Source: DATBVX01 sp963695985 (GTDB taxonomy: Bacteria; Pseudomonadota; Gammaproteobacteria; Steroidobacterales; Steroidobacteraceae). Taken from it: DNA of 64,000 nt. Below the pieces are notes generated by a model. That model saw only the letters and a list, made by a program, of their open reading frames with translations. It was not told the origin of the DNA and did no database searches. Both the position numbers and the translations under genes were made by a program. The stretch spans positions 62,001 to 126,000 of the forward strand of contig CAVOIC010000002.1 in NCBI GenBank assembly GCA_963695985.1. The letters run 5' to 3'. Position 1 is the first letter of the stretch. Each line of letters starts with the position of its first letter. Below are positions 43,287 to 53,570 of the stretch, in pieces.

Positions 43287-44939
43287 CTAGATCTCGCCCC
43301 GGCGCGCGAAGTCAGCGATGTGTTCAGCGGCGCGGAAGGCGAGCGCCTGGATGGTCATCGTCGGCTGTCCGCGCCCGGAGGTCACCAGGCTGCTGCCATC
43401 GCACAGGAACAGATTCGCGACGTCGTGGCAGCGGTGATAACGATCGACGACCGAGGTCGCTGGATCGTTTCCCATGCGGCATGTGCCGAGCAGGTGCAAC
43501 CCGGAGTTCTGTTCCGTGATCGGCGCCCGCGACACGCGCCGCGCGCCTGCCGCTTCGAGAATCTCGACCGAACGATCCTGCAGGAATCGTGCGTTGGCCA
43601 GATCATCCGGGTGGTCCTTGTAGGTGACACGCAGCGCGGGCATGCCCCAATCGTCCTTGAGCTCAGGATCGAGCGTGACGCTGTTGCTTTCGACCGCCAG
43701 CGACGTTCCGTGTCCAGCGATCACCATCGAGCGCGGAAACTCCTCGAGTCTTGCCTTGTAGGCTGCACCCCAAGATGGGCCTTCCTGCGCCGTTCGCAGC
43801 GCCCAGACCAGTGGCTGCGGCCCAATGCGCGCATCGAGACCCCCGCCCCCATAGAACCCGCGCTTCGGATCCGCATCATAGAAATCGTGCAGGATGCGCG
43901 TGACCTGCACGCTCTTGTACTCATTGAGCTCATGCTCGAACACGCCGCTCGTGCGCGCGCTGTAGTTGAACATGAGGTGCTTGCCCACCAGGCCGCTCGA
44001 GTTGGCCAGGCCCTGGGGAAATTGGCTGCTGGCCGACAACAGGAGCAGGCGCGGTGTCTCGGCGCCGTTGCAACAGACCACCACAGCCCTCGCCTTCTGG
44101 AAATGCTCGCGGCGCTCGCGATCGAAGTAGTTGACGCCTGTGGCACGCCCGCGCTTGTTCGTCCCGATGCGCACGACATAGCTCTCTGCACGGACTTCGC
44201 AGCGTCCCGTCTCTTCCGCTTCCGGGATCATCGAAAAGAGCGTCGAAGCTTTGGCGCGCACTTCGCAGGCGAACCCGTGGCAGAACCCGCAGTGCACGCA
44301 AGCGGGGCGACCGCGATACGCCTGGGAATTGATCGCCATCGGCGCCGGAAACGGATGCAGTCCGAGCTTGCGCGCGCCGCGTTCGAACAGCACGCCCGAT
44401 GACTTCACCGGCAGCGGCGGCATTGGATAGGGCTTCGTGCGCGGTGGATCGAACGGGCTCGCCCCCGCCAGTCCCGACACGCCGATCTCCCACTCGACCT
44501 TCGTGTAATAGGGCTCGAGCTCCGCGTACGTGATCGGCCAGTCCGCGAGAGCCGCCCCGGGGATGGCGCCCAGCCGGCTGCGCTCGTCGAAGTCGACCTC
44601 GTGAAAGCGCCAGTAGTTCGCGGTGAAGTGCACGCTCGTGCCGCCGACCGTGCGTGCATACGTGAGCGGCGTGCGGTCGACGATGCGCTCCGCCTTCTTT
44701 TCCGGATCGTTGCGGAAAGTCTGGGGATTCTTCGTCGGGTCGTTAGTGATGCCGGAGAGGAACCAGTACTTGAATTCATCGTGCTCGAAATCGGAAGGCG
44801 AGAGTCGCGCTCCCTGTTCGAACAGCACCACGGAAAACCCGGCCTGCGCGAGCTCGCGCGCGATCACGCCGCCTGCGGCACCCGAGCCGACGATGGCGAA
44901 ATCGACCGGTTCGGACTCCGGGAAGCGGCGTGAGCTCAT
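43287..44939 (-). CDS. GMC-family flavin oxidoreductase
   Basis: This 550-residue protein has DFAIVGSGAAGGVIARELAQ (FAD dinucleotide loop), GTSVHFTANYWRF, a CVHCGFCHGFACEVRAK cysteine-rich segment, and the C-terminal GMC signature region TSGRGQPTMTIQALAF with the catalytic His-containing LHLLGTCRMGND. Enzymes of this group oxidise sugars or alcohols in the periplasm and often pair with a small gluconate-2-dehydrogenase-like subunit. No such partner gene is adjacent, and no TAT signal is evident. It ends 16 bases from the convergent FG-GAP gene. Confidence 0.88.
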   Translation of the reverse strand: MSSRRFPESEPVDFAIVGSGAAGGVIARELAQAGFSVVLFEQGARLSPSDFEHDEFKYWFLSGITNDPTKNPQTFRNDPEKKAERIVDRTPLTYARTVGGTSVHFTANYWRFHEVDFDERSRLGAIPGAALADWPITYAELEPYYTKVEWEIGVSGLAGASPFDPPRTKPYPMPPLPVKSSGVLFERGARKLGLHPFPAPMAINSQAYRGRPACVHCGFCHGFACEVRAKASTLFSMIPEAEETGRCEVRAESYVVRIGTNKRGRATGVNYFDRERREHFQKARAVVVCCNGAETPRLLLLSASSQFPQGLANSSGLVGKHLMFNYSARTSGVFEHELNEYKSVQVTRILHDFYDADPKRGFYGGGGLDARIGPQPLVWALRTAQEGPSWGAAYKARLEEFPRSMVIAGHGTSLAVESNSVTLDPELKDDWGMPALRVTYKDHPDDLANARFLQDRSVEILEAAGARRVSRAPITEQNSGLHLLGTCRMGNDPATSVVDRYHRCHDVANLFLCDGSSLVTSGRGQPTMTIQALAFRAAEHIADFARRGEI

Positions 44940-45010
44940 GCTGCTGCGGCGTGGACCCTGAACTCCGCTGAGCTAACGCGCAGTAGCCGACTTCAGCGGC
45001 AGTGCCGGCC

Positions 45011-45607
45011 TCACATCGCCTTGGCGTTCTTGAGCTCGGTCACCGTGGCGAGTGACTTGGTGACGTGGTCCTCCGGCGAAATCTTGTCGTCGGCCGAGGA
45101 AAACGTCGCGACGACCTTCCCGTCCGAGGCGACGACAAAGGTCGTACGCTCGGTGAACGCGTGGTCGATTTCCACACCGCGCGTGTCCTTGAACCCTGCC
45201 TTGCCTTCCATGACCTTGAGGTCATAGGACTTCGCGATCTTGCCATCGGGATCCGAGGCCACCGGGAACTTTCCGGCGCAGTAGTCGGGGTCGGCCGAGA
45301 AATCGTTCAGCCGTGCGATGCTGTCGTGGGACACACCGATAATCGTCGCGCCGACCTTGTCGAACTTCTCCTTGTTGACCGCAAAGGTGTGCGCTTCGAT
45401 GTTGCAGCCGCCGGTGTACGCGGATGGATAGAAGTACACCACCACCGGGCCCTTCTTCAGCGCATCCTTGAGTGAGAAGTCGAATGCCTTGCCAGCCAGA
45501 GAGGCCTTGGTCGAGAAATCCGGTGCCGCATCGCCTTTCTTGAGCGCGGCGAGAGCCGGAAGGGCAAGCGCACTCGACAGGAGCACGGTGGTCAGCAGGC
45601 GTTTCAC
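45011..45607 (-). CDS. Exported peroxiredoxin
   Basis: From a GTG at 45607 the protein is 198 residues. The signal peptide LLTTVLLSSALALPALAAL precedes a peroxiredoxin fold with the peroxidatic Cys in YPSAYTGGCNIEAHTF (PxxxT-x-x-C). A second Cys follows in DPDYCAGKF and may resolve the disulfide. Export of a BCP/Prx-type peroxiredoxin to the periplasm is less common than the cytoplasmic form. It reduces hydroperoxides using a thiol donor. A longer upstream frame would put extra residues before the signal peptide and is rejected. Confidence 0.85.
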   Translation of the reverse strand: MKRLLTTVLLSSALALPALAALKKGDAAPDFSTKASLAGKAFDFSLKDALKKGPVVVYFYPSAYTGGCNIEAHTFAVNKEKFDKVGATIIGVSHDSIARLNDFSADPDYCAGKFPVASDPDGKIAKSYDLKVMEGKAGFKDTRGVEIDHAFTERTTFVVASDGKVVATFSSADDKISPEDHVTKSLATVTELKNAKAM

Positions 45608-45735
45608 GGCAATTCTCCCTTGTAGGTTCCAGGTGAGGGTCCACGCGCGGGAGGGCAAGCATAAGGCACCTCGCCTGCTCTTCGCATCTTTTGTACAACT
45701 CGTAGAATGCAGCGCCAGCCCGCCGGAGGCAGCAG

Positions 45736-46560
45736 ATGAACGAATCGCCCCACCCCCTGATGGCCCAGCTCGAGCGCATCGAGTGTGAAGCCTGGAAGGA
45801 CCTTACCCGGATGGCGCCGTCGTCCTTCGTCGAGGCCGTGGGCCTGCAGACGGCCGAGATCAACCACGCGTTTTTCTTCATGGCGAGTCGCATTGCGCAG
45901 TTTCAGTTCAACTGCCTCGAGGGGACGGGTCTCAACGGCGACGATGGGCGCTCGATCCCGGAAGCGGTGAAGCGCTTTCGCGCCGCCGGACAGCCCAAGT
46001 TCTTCATTCAGATTCCGCCGGGACCTAAGGCGTCCGAGTGCGTCAAGCGTGCCCGGGAGCTGGGTTTGATCGAGCATCCGCTGGCCTGGGCCAAGTTCCA
46101 CCGGCTGACCGCAAACCCGCCGGTCGTCAGGACATCCCTCGAGATCCGGGAGGTTGGCCCCGCCGAGCGTGAGGTATTTGCGTCGACGGCAGTCGCAGGC
46201 TTCGGCATGCCGCCACCGATGCTGGCATGGCTCGCGCAGCTTCCGGGGCGGCCACGTTGGCACACCTACGTGAGCCACGCCGGCAGCGAGGCGGCGGGTG
46301 CGGGTGCTCTATACGTCGACGGCGATTTCGCGTGGATGGGCGTCGGCGCGACGCGGCCCGAGATGCGCAAGAAGGGTGGGCAGTCCGCGCTGCTCGCACG
46401 GCGGATTGCCGACGCCGCCAAGCTCGGCGCGAAGCATGTGACGACCGAAACGGGCGTACCGCAGGCCGGAGAGCCCGCGCCCTCCTACGCGAACATTCTC
46501 AAGGCTGGCTTCAGCGTGGCCTACGTGCGGCCGAACTGGGCTGAAGCGCAATGGGGATGA
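45736..46560 (+). CDS. GNAT-family N-acetyltransferase
   Basis: This 274-residue protein follows a GGAGG ribosome site. Its C-terminal half is a GNAT domain: GALYVDGDFAWMGVGATRPE then MRKKGGQSALLARRIADAAK, the acetyl-CoA loop (R/Q-x-x-G-x-G/A), and ANILKAGFSVAYVRPNW. The N-terminal half resembles the preceding non-catalytic lobe found in some GNAT proteins. It would acetylate an amine on a small molecule or protein. The substrate is unknown. Confidence 0.82.
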   Translation: MNESPHPLMAQLERIECEAWKDLTRMAPSSFVEAVGLQTAEINHAFFFMASRIAQFQFNCLEGTGLNGDDGRSIPEAVKRFRAAGQPKFFIQIPPGPKASECVKRARELGLIEHPLAWAKFHRLTANPPVVRTSLEIREVGPAEREVFASTAVAGFGMPPPMLAWLAQLPGRPRWHTYVSHAGSEAAGAGALYVDGDFAWMGVGATRPEMRKKGGQSALLARRIADAAKLGAKHVTTETGVPQAGEPAPSYANILKAGFSVAYVRPNWAEAQWG

Positions 46561-46602
46561 GCGCCAGCCGCAACCCGATGCCTCTGAATGGAGCACCTCC
46601 GC

Positions 46603-47142
46603 ATGAAATGCCCGCGCTGTAAGACAACGGACCTCAAGCCCACGATGATCGAGGAGTACCTGCCCGCCGCGGGCTGCGAGAGCTGCCAGGGAAGCCTCGT
46701 GTCGCTCGTGTACTACCGGCATTGGGCCGAAATTCAAAAGCCGCCGGCAGAAACCCCAGCGGAGGAAACCACCATCTCAATCGAGACCGCGGACACTACG
46801 ACGGCATTGACCTGCCCCAAGTGCAGCCGCGTCATGATGAAGTACAAGTTGACGGGAACGGTTTCCAATCGCCTCGATGTGTGCTCACTCTGCGACGAGG
46901 CGTGGCTCGACCGTGGCGAATGGCAATTGCTCGAGGCGCTGCATCTGAGTCACCTGATGCCCGCGATCTTCACCGACCAGTGGCAACGGCGGATACGTCG
47001 CGAAGTGGTGGAAAGCACGCGCCGTTCGGTCCTGGCGGGGCTGATCGGCGAACCGGGCGCCGCAAGAGTGGAAGAATTCAGTGCTTGGCTTCAGCAGACG
47101 AAGCACAAGTTCCACATCCTTCAGTATCTCTACCGCGACTAG
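46603..47142 (+). CDS. Zinc-ribbon (zf-TFIIB) protein
   Basis: From the ATG at 46603 the protein is 179 residues. A GGAG nine bases upstream supports this start over an ATG at 46588. The N-terminus has CPRCKT and CESCQG, and a second ribbon follows with LTCPKCSRVMMKYK and VCSLCDEAWLDRGEWQLLE, the zf-TFIIB pattern (C-x2-C ... C-x2-C ... W-x-D-x-G/E-E). The C-terminal half has helical, charged segments. It is probably a metal-bound protein involved in nucleic acid or envelope work. The function is not established. Confidence 0.78.
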   Translation: MKCPRCKTTDLKPTMIEEYLPAAGCESCQGSLVSLVYYRHWAEIQKPPAETPAEETTISIETADTTTALTCPKCSRVMMKYKLTGTVSNRLDVCSLCDEAWLDRGEWQLLEALHLSHLMPAIFTDQWQRRIRREVVESTRRSVLAGLIGEPGAARVEEFSAWLQQTKHKFHILQYLYRD

Positions 47143-47184
47143 ATCGCAGTCGGGAATTCGTGCGCGTGCTGCGATTGCGCCCGT

Positions 47185-47957
47185 CTAATTCTTCAGGCGA
47201 TACCCGGTTCTGAACATCCAGCCCACGACCAGCAGGCAAGCGATGAAGAACCCCAGCGTCATCGCAAGGCTCGTGCCCACGCTCACGTCCGAGGTTCCGT
47301 AGAAGCTCCAGCGAAAACCGCTGATCAGGTACACCACCGGATTGAAGAGCGTCGCCGTCTGCCAGGCGGGCGGCAGCATGTGGATCGAATAGAACGCGCC
47401 GCCCAGGAAGGTCAGCGGTGTCACGATCAGCATCGGGATGACCTGCAGCTGCTCGAAGCCCTTGGCCCAGATGCCGATGATGAAGCCGAACAGGCTGAAG
47501 GTCGCCGCGGTCATTAGCAGGAACGCCGCCATCCACAGCGGATGCAGGATCTTGATCGGCACGAAGAACGACGCCGTGATGAGAATGACCAGGCCGAGCA
47601 CTATTGACTTGGTTGCCGCTGCGCCCACGTAGGCGAGCACGATCTCGAGATACGACACCGGCGCGGAGAGGAGCTCGTAGATCGTGCCCGTGAATTTCGG
47701 GAAATAGATGCCGAAGGACGCATTGAAGATGCTCTCGGTAAAGAGCGTCAGCATGATGAGACCCGGCACGATGAAAGCGCCGTAGGGAACGCCGTCCACC
47801 TGGGTCATGCGCGCCCCAATCGCTGCTCCGAACACCACGAAATAGAGCGAAGTGGTGATGACGGGCGTCACCAGGCTCTGCAGCAACGTGCGCATCGCTC
47901 GGCCCATTTCGAACTTGTAGATAGCGATCACCCCGTGACCGTTGAACGCGAGGCCGC

Positions 47958-47961
<4 letters not shown>
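47185..47961 (-). CDS. ABC-2 type transporter permease
   Basis: From the ATG at 47961 the protein is 258 residues with six helices. It has the ABC-2 family pattern: TLLQSLVTPVITTSLYFVVF, TFTGTI-like YFPKFTGTIYELLSAPVSYL and the TFLGGAFYSIHMLPPAW loop near the C-terminus. It is coupled by a four-base overlap to the ATPase gene upstream. With that protein it forms an exporter for a lipid, polysaccharide or drug. The longer upstream frame is a shadow of the ATPase gene. Confidence 0.9.
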
Positions 47962-48896
<935 letters not shown>

Positions 48897-49173
48897 AGGG
48901 GCGCGACCTTAGCGCACTCCGGCCGGGCGGGTGTTGCCTGCTGCCCGCGACGTCGCTGCGGATCAGGATGCGCGATGCGGCGGCATGGCGCGCGCGTCCG
49001 CCCGCTGGCGACCGCGAACGCGCCGGATGGCCAGCGCTGCGGAAAAGCCAGGGTGCTGAACTGGCAGGAATTTCCCATTTTCCCGCCCGTGTAGGACAGC
49101 ATAGGACGGAGATGTCTTTATTTCTTCACGGCGCGAGCATAAGGTTGCCCGTGTAAGAATAACCCCTAACGGA

Positions 49174-49569
49174 ATGGCGACCATGATGACTGGCTGGTCC
49201 GACCGCTTGGTTGCGGCGGTTTATCGATTCCGCCTGCGCCAGAAGATCGCTGGCGCAACGGAGCTACATAACCACAGGATTTCCAATCCGTGGCATGCGG
49301 TCTCCATCGTCACCGGCTCCGTCGTCAAGGGCGACTACACTTGCCCGGCGGCAATGGCACTGCGGGAAGAACGGTTCCTGTCCGGTGAGGCACCTCAGCT
49401 GCCGCTCGCTGACTGCGGGCAGCCCCACCGTTGCACCTGTCACTATCAGCATCACGCCGACCGACGTACTAACAAGCGTCGCGCGCGTGACAGCGGCTTG
49501 CCCACCAGGGACTATCCCGGGGTCGAGCGCCGCGGGATTGCGCGGGGACGGCGGGCTGGGGATATCTAG
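49174..49569 (+). CDS. Conserved small protein with a Cys/His-rich C-terminus
   Basis: This 131-residue protein has an N-terminal part with NPWHAVSIVTGSVVKGDYTC and AMALREERFLSGEAPQLPLADC, then CGQPHRCTCHYQHHADRR. The cluster of Cys (C-x5-C-x-C type) and several His could bind a metal. The tail is Arg/Gly-rich. The FLS-x-EAP-x-LPL-x-x-C ... C-x-C ... HH-x-DRR pattern is recognisable in proteobacterial hypothetical proteins. It ends overlapping the convergent DUF1697 gene by four bases. The region 48897-49173 upstream has no gene. Confidence 0.6.
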   Translation: MATMMTGWSDRLVAAVYRFRLRQKIAGATELHNHRISNPWHAVSIVTGSVVKGDYTCPAAMALREERFLSGEAPQLPLADCGQPHRCTCHYQHHADRRTNKRRARDSGLPTRDYPGVERRGIARGRRAGDI

Positions 49570-50111
49570 GACTCGTACGACCGTGCCAACTCGAGCACGG
49601 TCGTGACCGTGCGCCAGTTGCGCGCGGTGGCATCGACGCCCAGAAACCGTTCGGCGCGCTGTGCGAGCTTCGAGATGCCAAATCCACCCGGTGCGTGCAG
49701 ATAGAAGATTCTGCCTTTGAGGGCGAAGGATTCGCTTTTCGCCTTCACGCTGTTGAGCGCTTCAATGTCCGGGCTCTGCGGCCGTTGATCGAGAAAGTAC
49801 AGGTGCAGCGTCCTGGGCTCAGCTGCCGCAGCCGAAAAAGGGTTGGACGCCACTGCCTTCTCGAGCTCACGCGGTTCAAGCACGAGCACGCGCGGCTCGA
49901 AGCCGCGTTCCTTCGATATGATCTGCCGCACTCGTGTGGCCATGCGTGCGGCGTCGCCCAGTGTGTGCCGAAAGACGACGTTGCCGCTCTGAATGTAGGT
50001 CTTGACGTCCCGGCAGCCTGCGGCTTCCAACAGTACGACGAGCTGCTTCATAGGCAGTACGCTGTTGCCGCCGACGTTGATGCCGCGAAGAAAGGCGATC
50101 CAGGTCCTCAT
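49566..50111 (-). CDS. DUF1697-domain protein
   Basis: This 181-residue protein starts MRTWIAFLRGINVGGNSVLP, the DUF1697 signature, then MKQLVVLLEAAGCRDVKTYI and QSGNVVF. The domain fills the protein. Family members are widespread small proteins with no assigned role. It lies in a set of small housekeeping-like genes and shares no operon features with the exporter. Confidence 0.88.
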   Translation of the reverse strand: MRTWIAFLRGINVGGNSVLPMKQLVVLLEAAGCRDVKTYIQSGNVVFRHTLGDAARMATRVRQIISKERGFEPRVLVLEPRELEKAVASNPFSAAAAEPRTLHLYFLDQRPQSPDIEALNSVKAKSESFALKGRIFYLHAPGGFGISKLAQRAERFLGVDATARNWRTVTTVLELARSYES

Positions 50112-50133
50112 TCGCTTGGTCCCGCGCGATCTT

Positions 50134-50409
50134 TCATGTGCCCACCAGCAGGGTCGCTGTCGCGGCCTCCGCGCTCATGCCATCGATCTCGACGACCTTT
50201 CTCCGACTGTTTGCTCCGGTCACGATGCGTACGTCGCGCTTCGCGATGCGCAGCCGCTCAGCGACCAGCGCCACGAGGGCTTCATTCGCGGCGTTCTCGA
50301 CCGGCGGCGCGGCCAGTCGAATGTGCACGGCGTCATCGTGCATCCCGACGACTGCGGTTTTCGATGCACGCGGCTGCACGTACACCTTGATGCGGGCGGA
50401 AACTGACAT
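50134..50409 (-). CDS. DUF167 (YggU) family protein
   Basis: This 91-residue protein shows the DUF167 pattern: RIKVYVQPRASKTAVVGMHD, LAAPPVENAANEALVALVAE and DVRIVTGANSRRKVVEIDG. The domain covers almost the whole protein. YggU-type proteins are small, ubiquitous, and usually near the yggS/yggT cell-envelope genes, which are not seen here. The role is unknown. Confidence 0.88.
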   Translation of the reverse strand: MSVSARIKVYVQPRASKTAVVGMHDDAVHIRLAAPPVENAANEALVALVAERLRIAKRDVRIVTGANSRRKVVEIDGMSAEAATATLLVGT

Positions 50410-50594
50410 TGGCTAGGCGCGCGGATTGCCTCGGCTCGCTGCGGGCATGCGGCAGCTGCACCCTCGAACGGCATTTTCCCATCGAAGGAGCACGCCTAGC
50501 CAGTGCCCAGGCGCCGCCTCCAGCGCGCGACGCCGCGTCAGTGTCATAATCGGAACGCGAAGCAGAGCGTCGCGATCCTGGAGGAAGGCGCCCC

Positions 50595-51980
50595 ATGCCA
50601 GCCGAGCGGCAGACGGTACTTCACACCTGGTGCAGGCAAACCGAATGGAATGCTCCGACGATTGTCGGTGGCGCAGGCGCGCGGCTGTTCACGGAGGACG
50701 GCAGGACCATCCTCGATCTCAGCAGCTTGAGCGAATGCAGCAACCTCGGACACCAGCATCCCCAGGTCGTAGCTGCGATCCGCGAACAGGCCGGGAAACT
50801 TTGCTTCGTCACGAGCGCCTGGGGCGCCCAGCCGCGAGCGCGCCTGGCCGAGCTGCTGCTGGAGAAATCCGGATTCGAGAGCGGGCGGGTGTTCTTCACG
50901 CTCGGCGGTGCGGATGCCAACGAGCACGCAGTCAAGTTTGCGCGCCAGGCGAGTGGCAAGGCGCACGGCTGGGTGATCACTCGCGACCGGTCCTACCATG
51001 GTGCGAGCTACGCAGCGATGGCGCTCTCAGGTGATGCTCGCACCGCGCGGCAGGTCGACGCTGCGGCCTATCGCGTCCTGCACACCCCACCGCCTTACGT
51101 GTATCGCTGTCCTTTCGGTGCCGCCAATGCCGAGGCATGTGGGGTGGCCGCGGCACATCATGTTGCGGGCCTCATCGACGAGCGCGGCGCCGCCGAAGTT
51201 GCAGCAGTCGTGATGGAGCCCAATGCCGGCACGAACGGGATCGTTGCGCCCGACAGCTTCTGGCCCGAACTGCGCGATGTCACGCAGGAGCGTGGCGTGT
51301 ACCTGGTGGCGGACGAAGTGATGAGCGGGTTCGGGCGCTGCGGCGAATGGTTCGCGTGGCAGCGCTATGGCGCGGACACGCGCCCGGACCTCATGACGCT
51401 CGCGAAAGGCCTGACCGGCGCGCATTTGCCGCTCGGTGCCGTCGTGCTCTCTGCAGCGGTTGCCCGTGTGCTCGAGCCGCAGATGCTCTACACGGGCCTC
51501 ACCTTCTGCGGGCATCCGCTCTCCTGCGCGGCAGGAGTCGCCGCTGTGGAGAGCTATCAGCGCCAGGACCTGATCGCGCGCTCGCGCCGACTCGGTGCCG
51601 AGCTCTTTGCGCGCCTCAAGCAGCTCGAATCGCATCATCCGGTGATCGGCGAAGTGCGTGGCGGTCATGGACTGTTTGCGGTCATCGAGCTCGTGCGCGA
51701 TCGGCAGAGCCGCGAGCCGCTGGCGCCGTGGGATGAGATGCATCCGGCCCTGCGGCGACTCCTGCGCGCGGGACTCGAGGCCGGAGTGTCGTTCGCCGCG
51801 CGCGGCAACCTGATCCTCATCGCTCCGCCGCTCGTCATCGAAGAGAAAGAGCTATCCGACGCGCTCGATCTTCTGGATCGCCTGATCGGTGAGCTCGAGG
51901 CGGGACTACAGGAAAGTTCGGGCGATACCGTAATTCAGCCAGCACTCGCCATCAAACGTGGCGGACGAGAAGTGTCATGA
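50595..51980 (+). CDS. Class III aminotransferase
   Basis: This 461-residue PLP enzyme has TLGGADANEHAVKFARQASG (PLP phosphate region), DRSYHGASYAAMALSG, LVADEVMSGFGRCGEWFAWQ and the PLP-lysine segment LMTLAKGLTGAHLPLGAVVL. Class III enzymes move the amino group from omega-amino acids, ornithine or taurine to 2-oxoacids. The ATG at 50595 follows GGAGGAAGG. Its last four bases overlap the aldehyde dehydrogenase start, so the semialdehyde product could be passed to that enzyme. It is the first gene of a nine-gene catabolic operon. Confidence 0.9.
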   Translation: MPAERQTVLHTWCRQTEWNAPTIVGGAGARLFTEDGRTILDLSSLSECSNLGHQHPQVVAAIREQAGKLCFVTSAWGAQPRARLAELLLEKSGFESGRVFFTLGGADANEHAVKFARQASGKAHGWVITRDRSYHGASYAAMALSGDARTARQVDAAAYRVLHTPPPYVYRCPFGAANAEACGVAAAHHVAGLIDERGAAEVAAVVMEPNAGTNGIVAPDSFWPELRDVTQERGVYLVADEVMSGFGRCGEWFAWQRYGADTRPDLMTLAKGLTGAHLPLGAVVLSAAVARVLEPQMLYTGLTFCGHPLSCAAGVAAVESYQRQDLIARSRRLGAELFARLKQLESHHPVIGEVRGGHGLFAVIELVRDRQSREPLAPWDEMHPALRRLLRAGLEAGVSFAARGNLILIAPPLVIEEKELSDALDLLDRLIGELEAGLQESSGDTVIQPALAIKRGGREVS

Positions 51981-53545
51981 CCTTCAAGCTCACCTATTCG
52001 ACGATGTTCAACCCGCCGCCCGAGCTGCACACGCGGTTCGATGCAGCGATGAAGCGAGTGCGCGCCGGGCTCGGTGCCACCCATGCCCTCCACATCAACG
52101 GTCGGGACCATCCTGCGGCGCGCGCCTTGCCCAAGCTCAACCCGGCCGATCAGGAAGAGCTCCTCGGACATTTCGCTGCTGGCAGCGCCACAGACGCTGA
52201 TGCCGCGATCCAGGCCGCCCAGGATGCTTTTGCGGGCTGGAAAACAAGCCCGGCTGCGGAACGCCTGCGCCTCCTGCGTCGCGTGGGACAGTTGATCGAG
52301 GAGCGCGTTTACGACATCGCGGCCGCGTTGACGCTCGAGGTGGGCAAGAATCGCATGGAAGCGCTCGGCGAGACGCAGGAAACCGCGGACTTCTTCTACG
52401 CGTACTGCGACGACTTCGAGCGCCAGCACGGTTTCGAGCACGTGCTGCCGGACGATCCGCTCACCACGCACGTCTCGCACAATCGCAGCGTGATGAAACC
52501 TTACGGCGTGTGGGTCGTGATCACGCCGTTCAATTTCCCGCTGGCACTCGCCGGAGGACCCGTCGCCGCAGCGCTCGTGACTGGCAACACCGTGGTGCTG
52601 AAGGGTGCGACCGCGACACCCTGGGCCGGCCGAATGCTGGCGGACTGCATTCGTGATGCCGGGTTGCCGCCCGGCGTCTTCAACTATCTCAGCGGTTCCG
52701 GCCGTGAAGTCGGCGATCCTCTCGTCAATCATGCGCTGACAGCCGGTGTGACGTTTACCGGTTCGCACGAGGTCGGCATGCGCATCGCCCGCACGATGCT
52801 GAGCGGCGCCTATCCGCGCCCCTGCATTGCGGAGATGGGTGGCAAGAACGCCTGCATCGTGACCGCGGCGGCGGATCTCGATCGTGCTGCCACCGGAATC
52901 GTTCGCTCGGCGTTCGGAATGGGCGGCCAGAAGTGCTCGGCAACATCGCGCCTGTACGTGCATCGCGACGTGCTCGATGCATTGATCGAACGACTGCGGA
53001 AGCAGATGGCGGCGGTGAAGATCGGAAATCCCGCACTCCAGGAGAACTGGCTCGGCCCCGTGACGACGGCCGAGGCCTACGAGAGTTACGCACACTACGT
53101 CAGCCAATTGCATGCCGGTGGGGCACACGTACTCGCCGGCGGTGAACGCATGCGCGAGGGCGATCTCGCGCGTGGCTTCTTCGTGCAACCGACGCTGGTC
53201 GAGGCACCCGCGAACCACCCGTTGTGGCAGCAGGAGATGTTTCTGCCGATCCTGATGCTTCACCCCGTGGCCTCGAACGAAGAAGCGATGCGGCTCGCGA
53301 ATGATTCGCCGCTCGGACTCACGGCGGGCTTTTATGGCGGTCGTGACGAGGTGAGCTGGTTTCAAGAGCACATCGAGGCTGGCGTCACCTACGCCAATCG
53401 GCCGCAGGGCGCGAGCACCGGTGCCTGGCCAGGTTATCAGCCGTTTGGCGGCTGGAAGGGTTCGGGCAATACCGGCAAGGCGATCGCCTCCTTCTACTAC
53501 CTGGCGCAGTACCTGCGTGAGCAGTCGCAGACCGTGGTCGAATGA
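51977..53545 (+). CDS. Aldehyde dehydrogenase, 1-pyrroline-5-carboxylate-dehydrogenase-like
   Basis: This 522-residue NAD-dependent dehydrogenase has ITPFNFPLALAGGPVAAALV, the FTGSHEVGMRIA loop, EMGGKNACIV with the general base region, and the catalytic Cys in GMGGQKCSATSRLYVH. The N-terminal FDAAMKRVRAGLGATHALHI is characteristic of the RocA/PutA C-terminal-type P5C dehydrogenases. It would oxidise an aldehyde such as glutamate semialdehyde to an acid. Its ATG overlaps the aminotransferase stop. Confidence 0.9.
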   Translation: MTFKLTYSTMFNPPPELHTRFDAAMKRVRAGLGATHALHINGRDHPAARALPKLNPADQEELLGHFAAGSATDADAAIQAAQDAFAGWKTSPAAERLRLLRRVGQLIEERVYDIAAALTLEVGKNRMEALGETQETADFFYAYCDDFERQHGFEHVLPDDPLTTHVSHNRSVMKPYGVWVVITPFNFPLALAGGPVAAALVTGNTVVLKGATATPWAGRMLADCIRDAGLPPGVFNYLSGSGREVGDPLVNHALTAGVTFTGSHEVGMRIARTMLSGAYPRPCIAEMGGKNACIVTAAADLDRAATGIVRSAFGMGGQKCSATSRLYVHRDVLDALIERLRKQMAAVKIGNPALQENWLGPVTTAEAYESYAHYVSQLHAGGAHVLAGGERMREGDLARGFFVQPTLVEAPANHPLWQQEMFLPILMLHPVASNEEAMRLANDSPLGLTAGFYGGRDEVSWFQEHIEAGVTYANRPQGASTGAWPGYQPFGGWKGSGNTGKAIASFYYLAQYLREQSQTVVE

Positions 53546-53570
53546 AACCTGTTCCGACGGGCGCGCCGTC

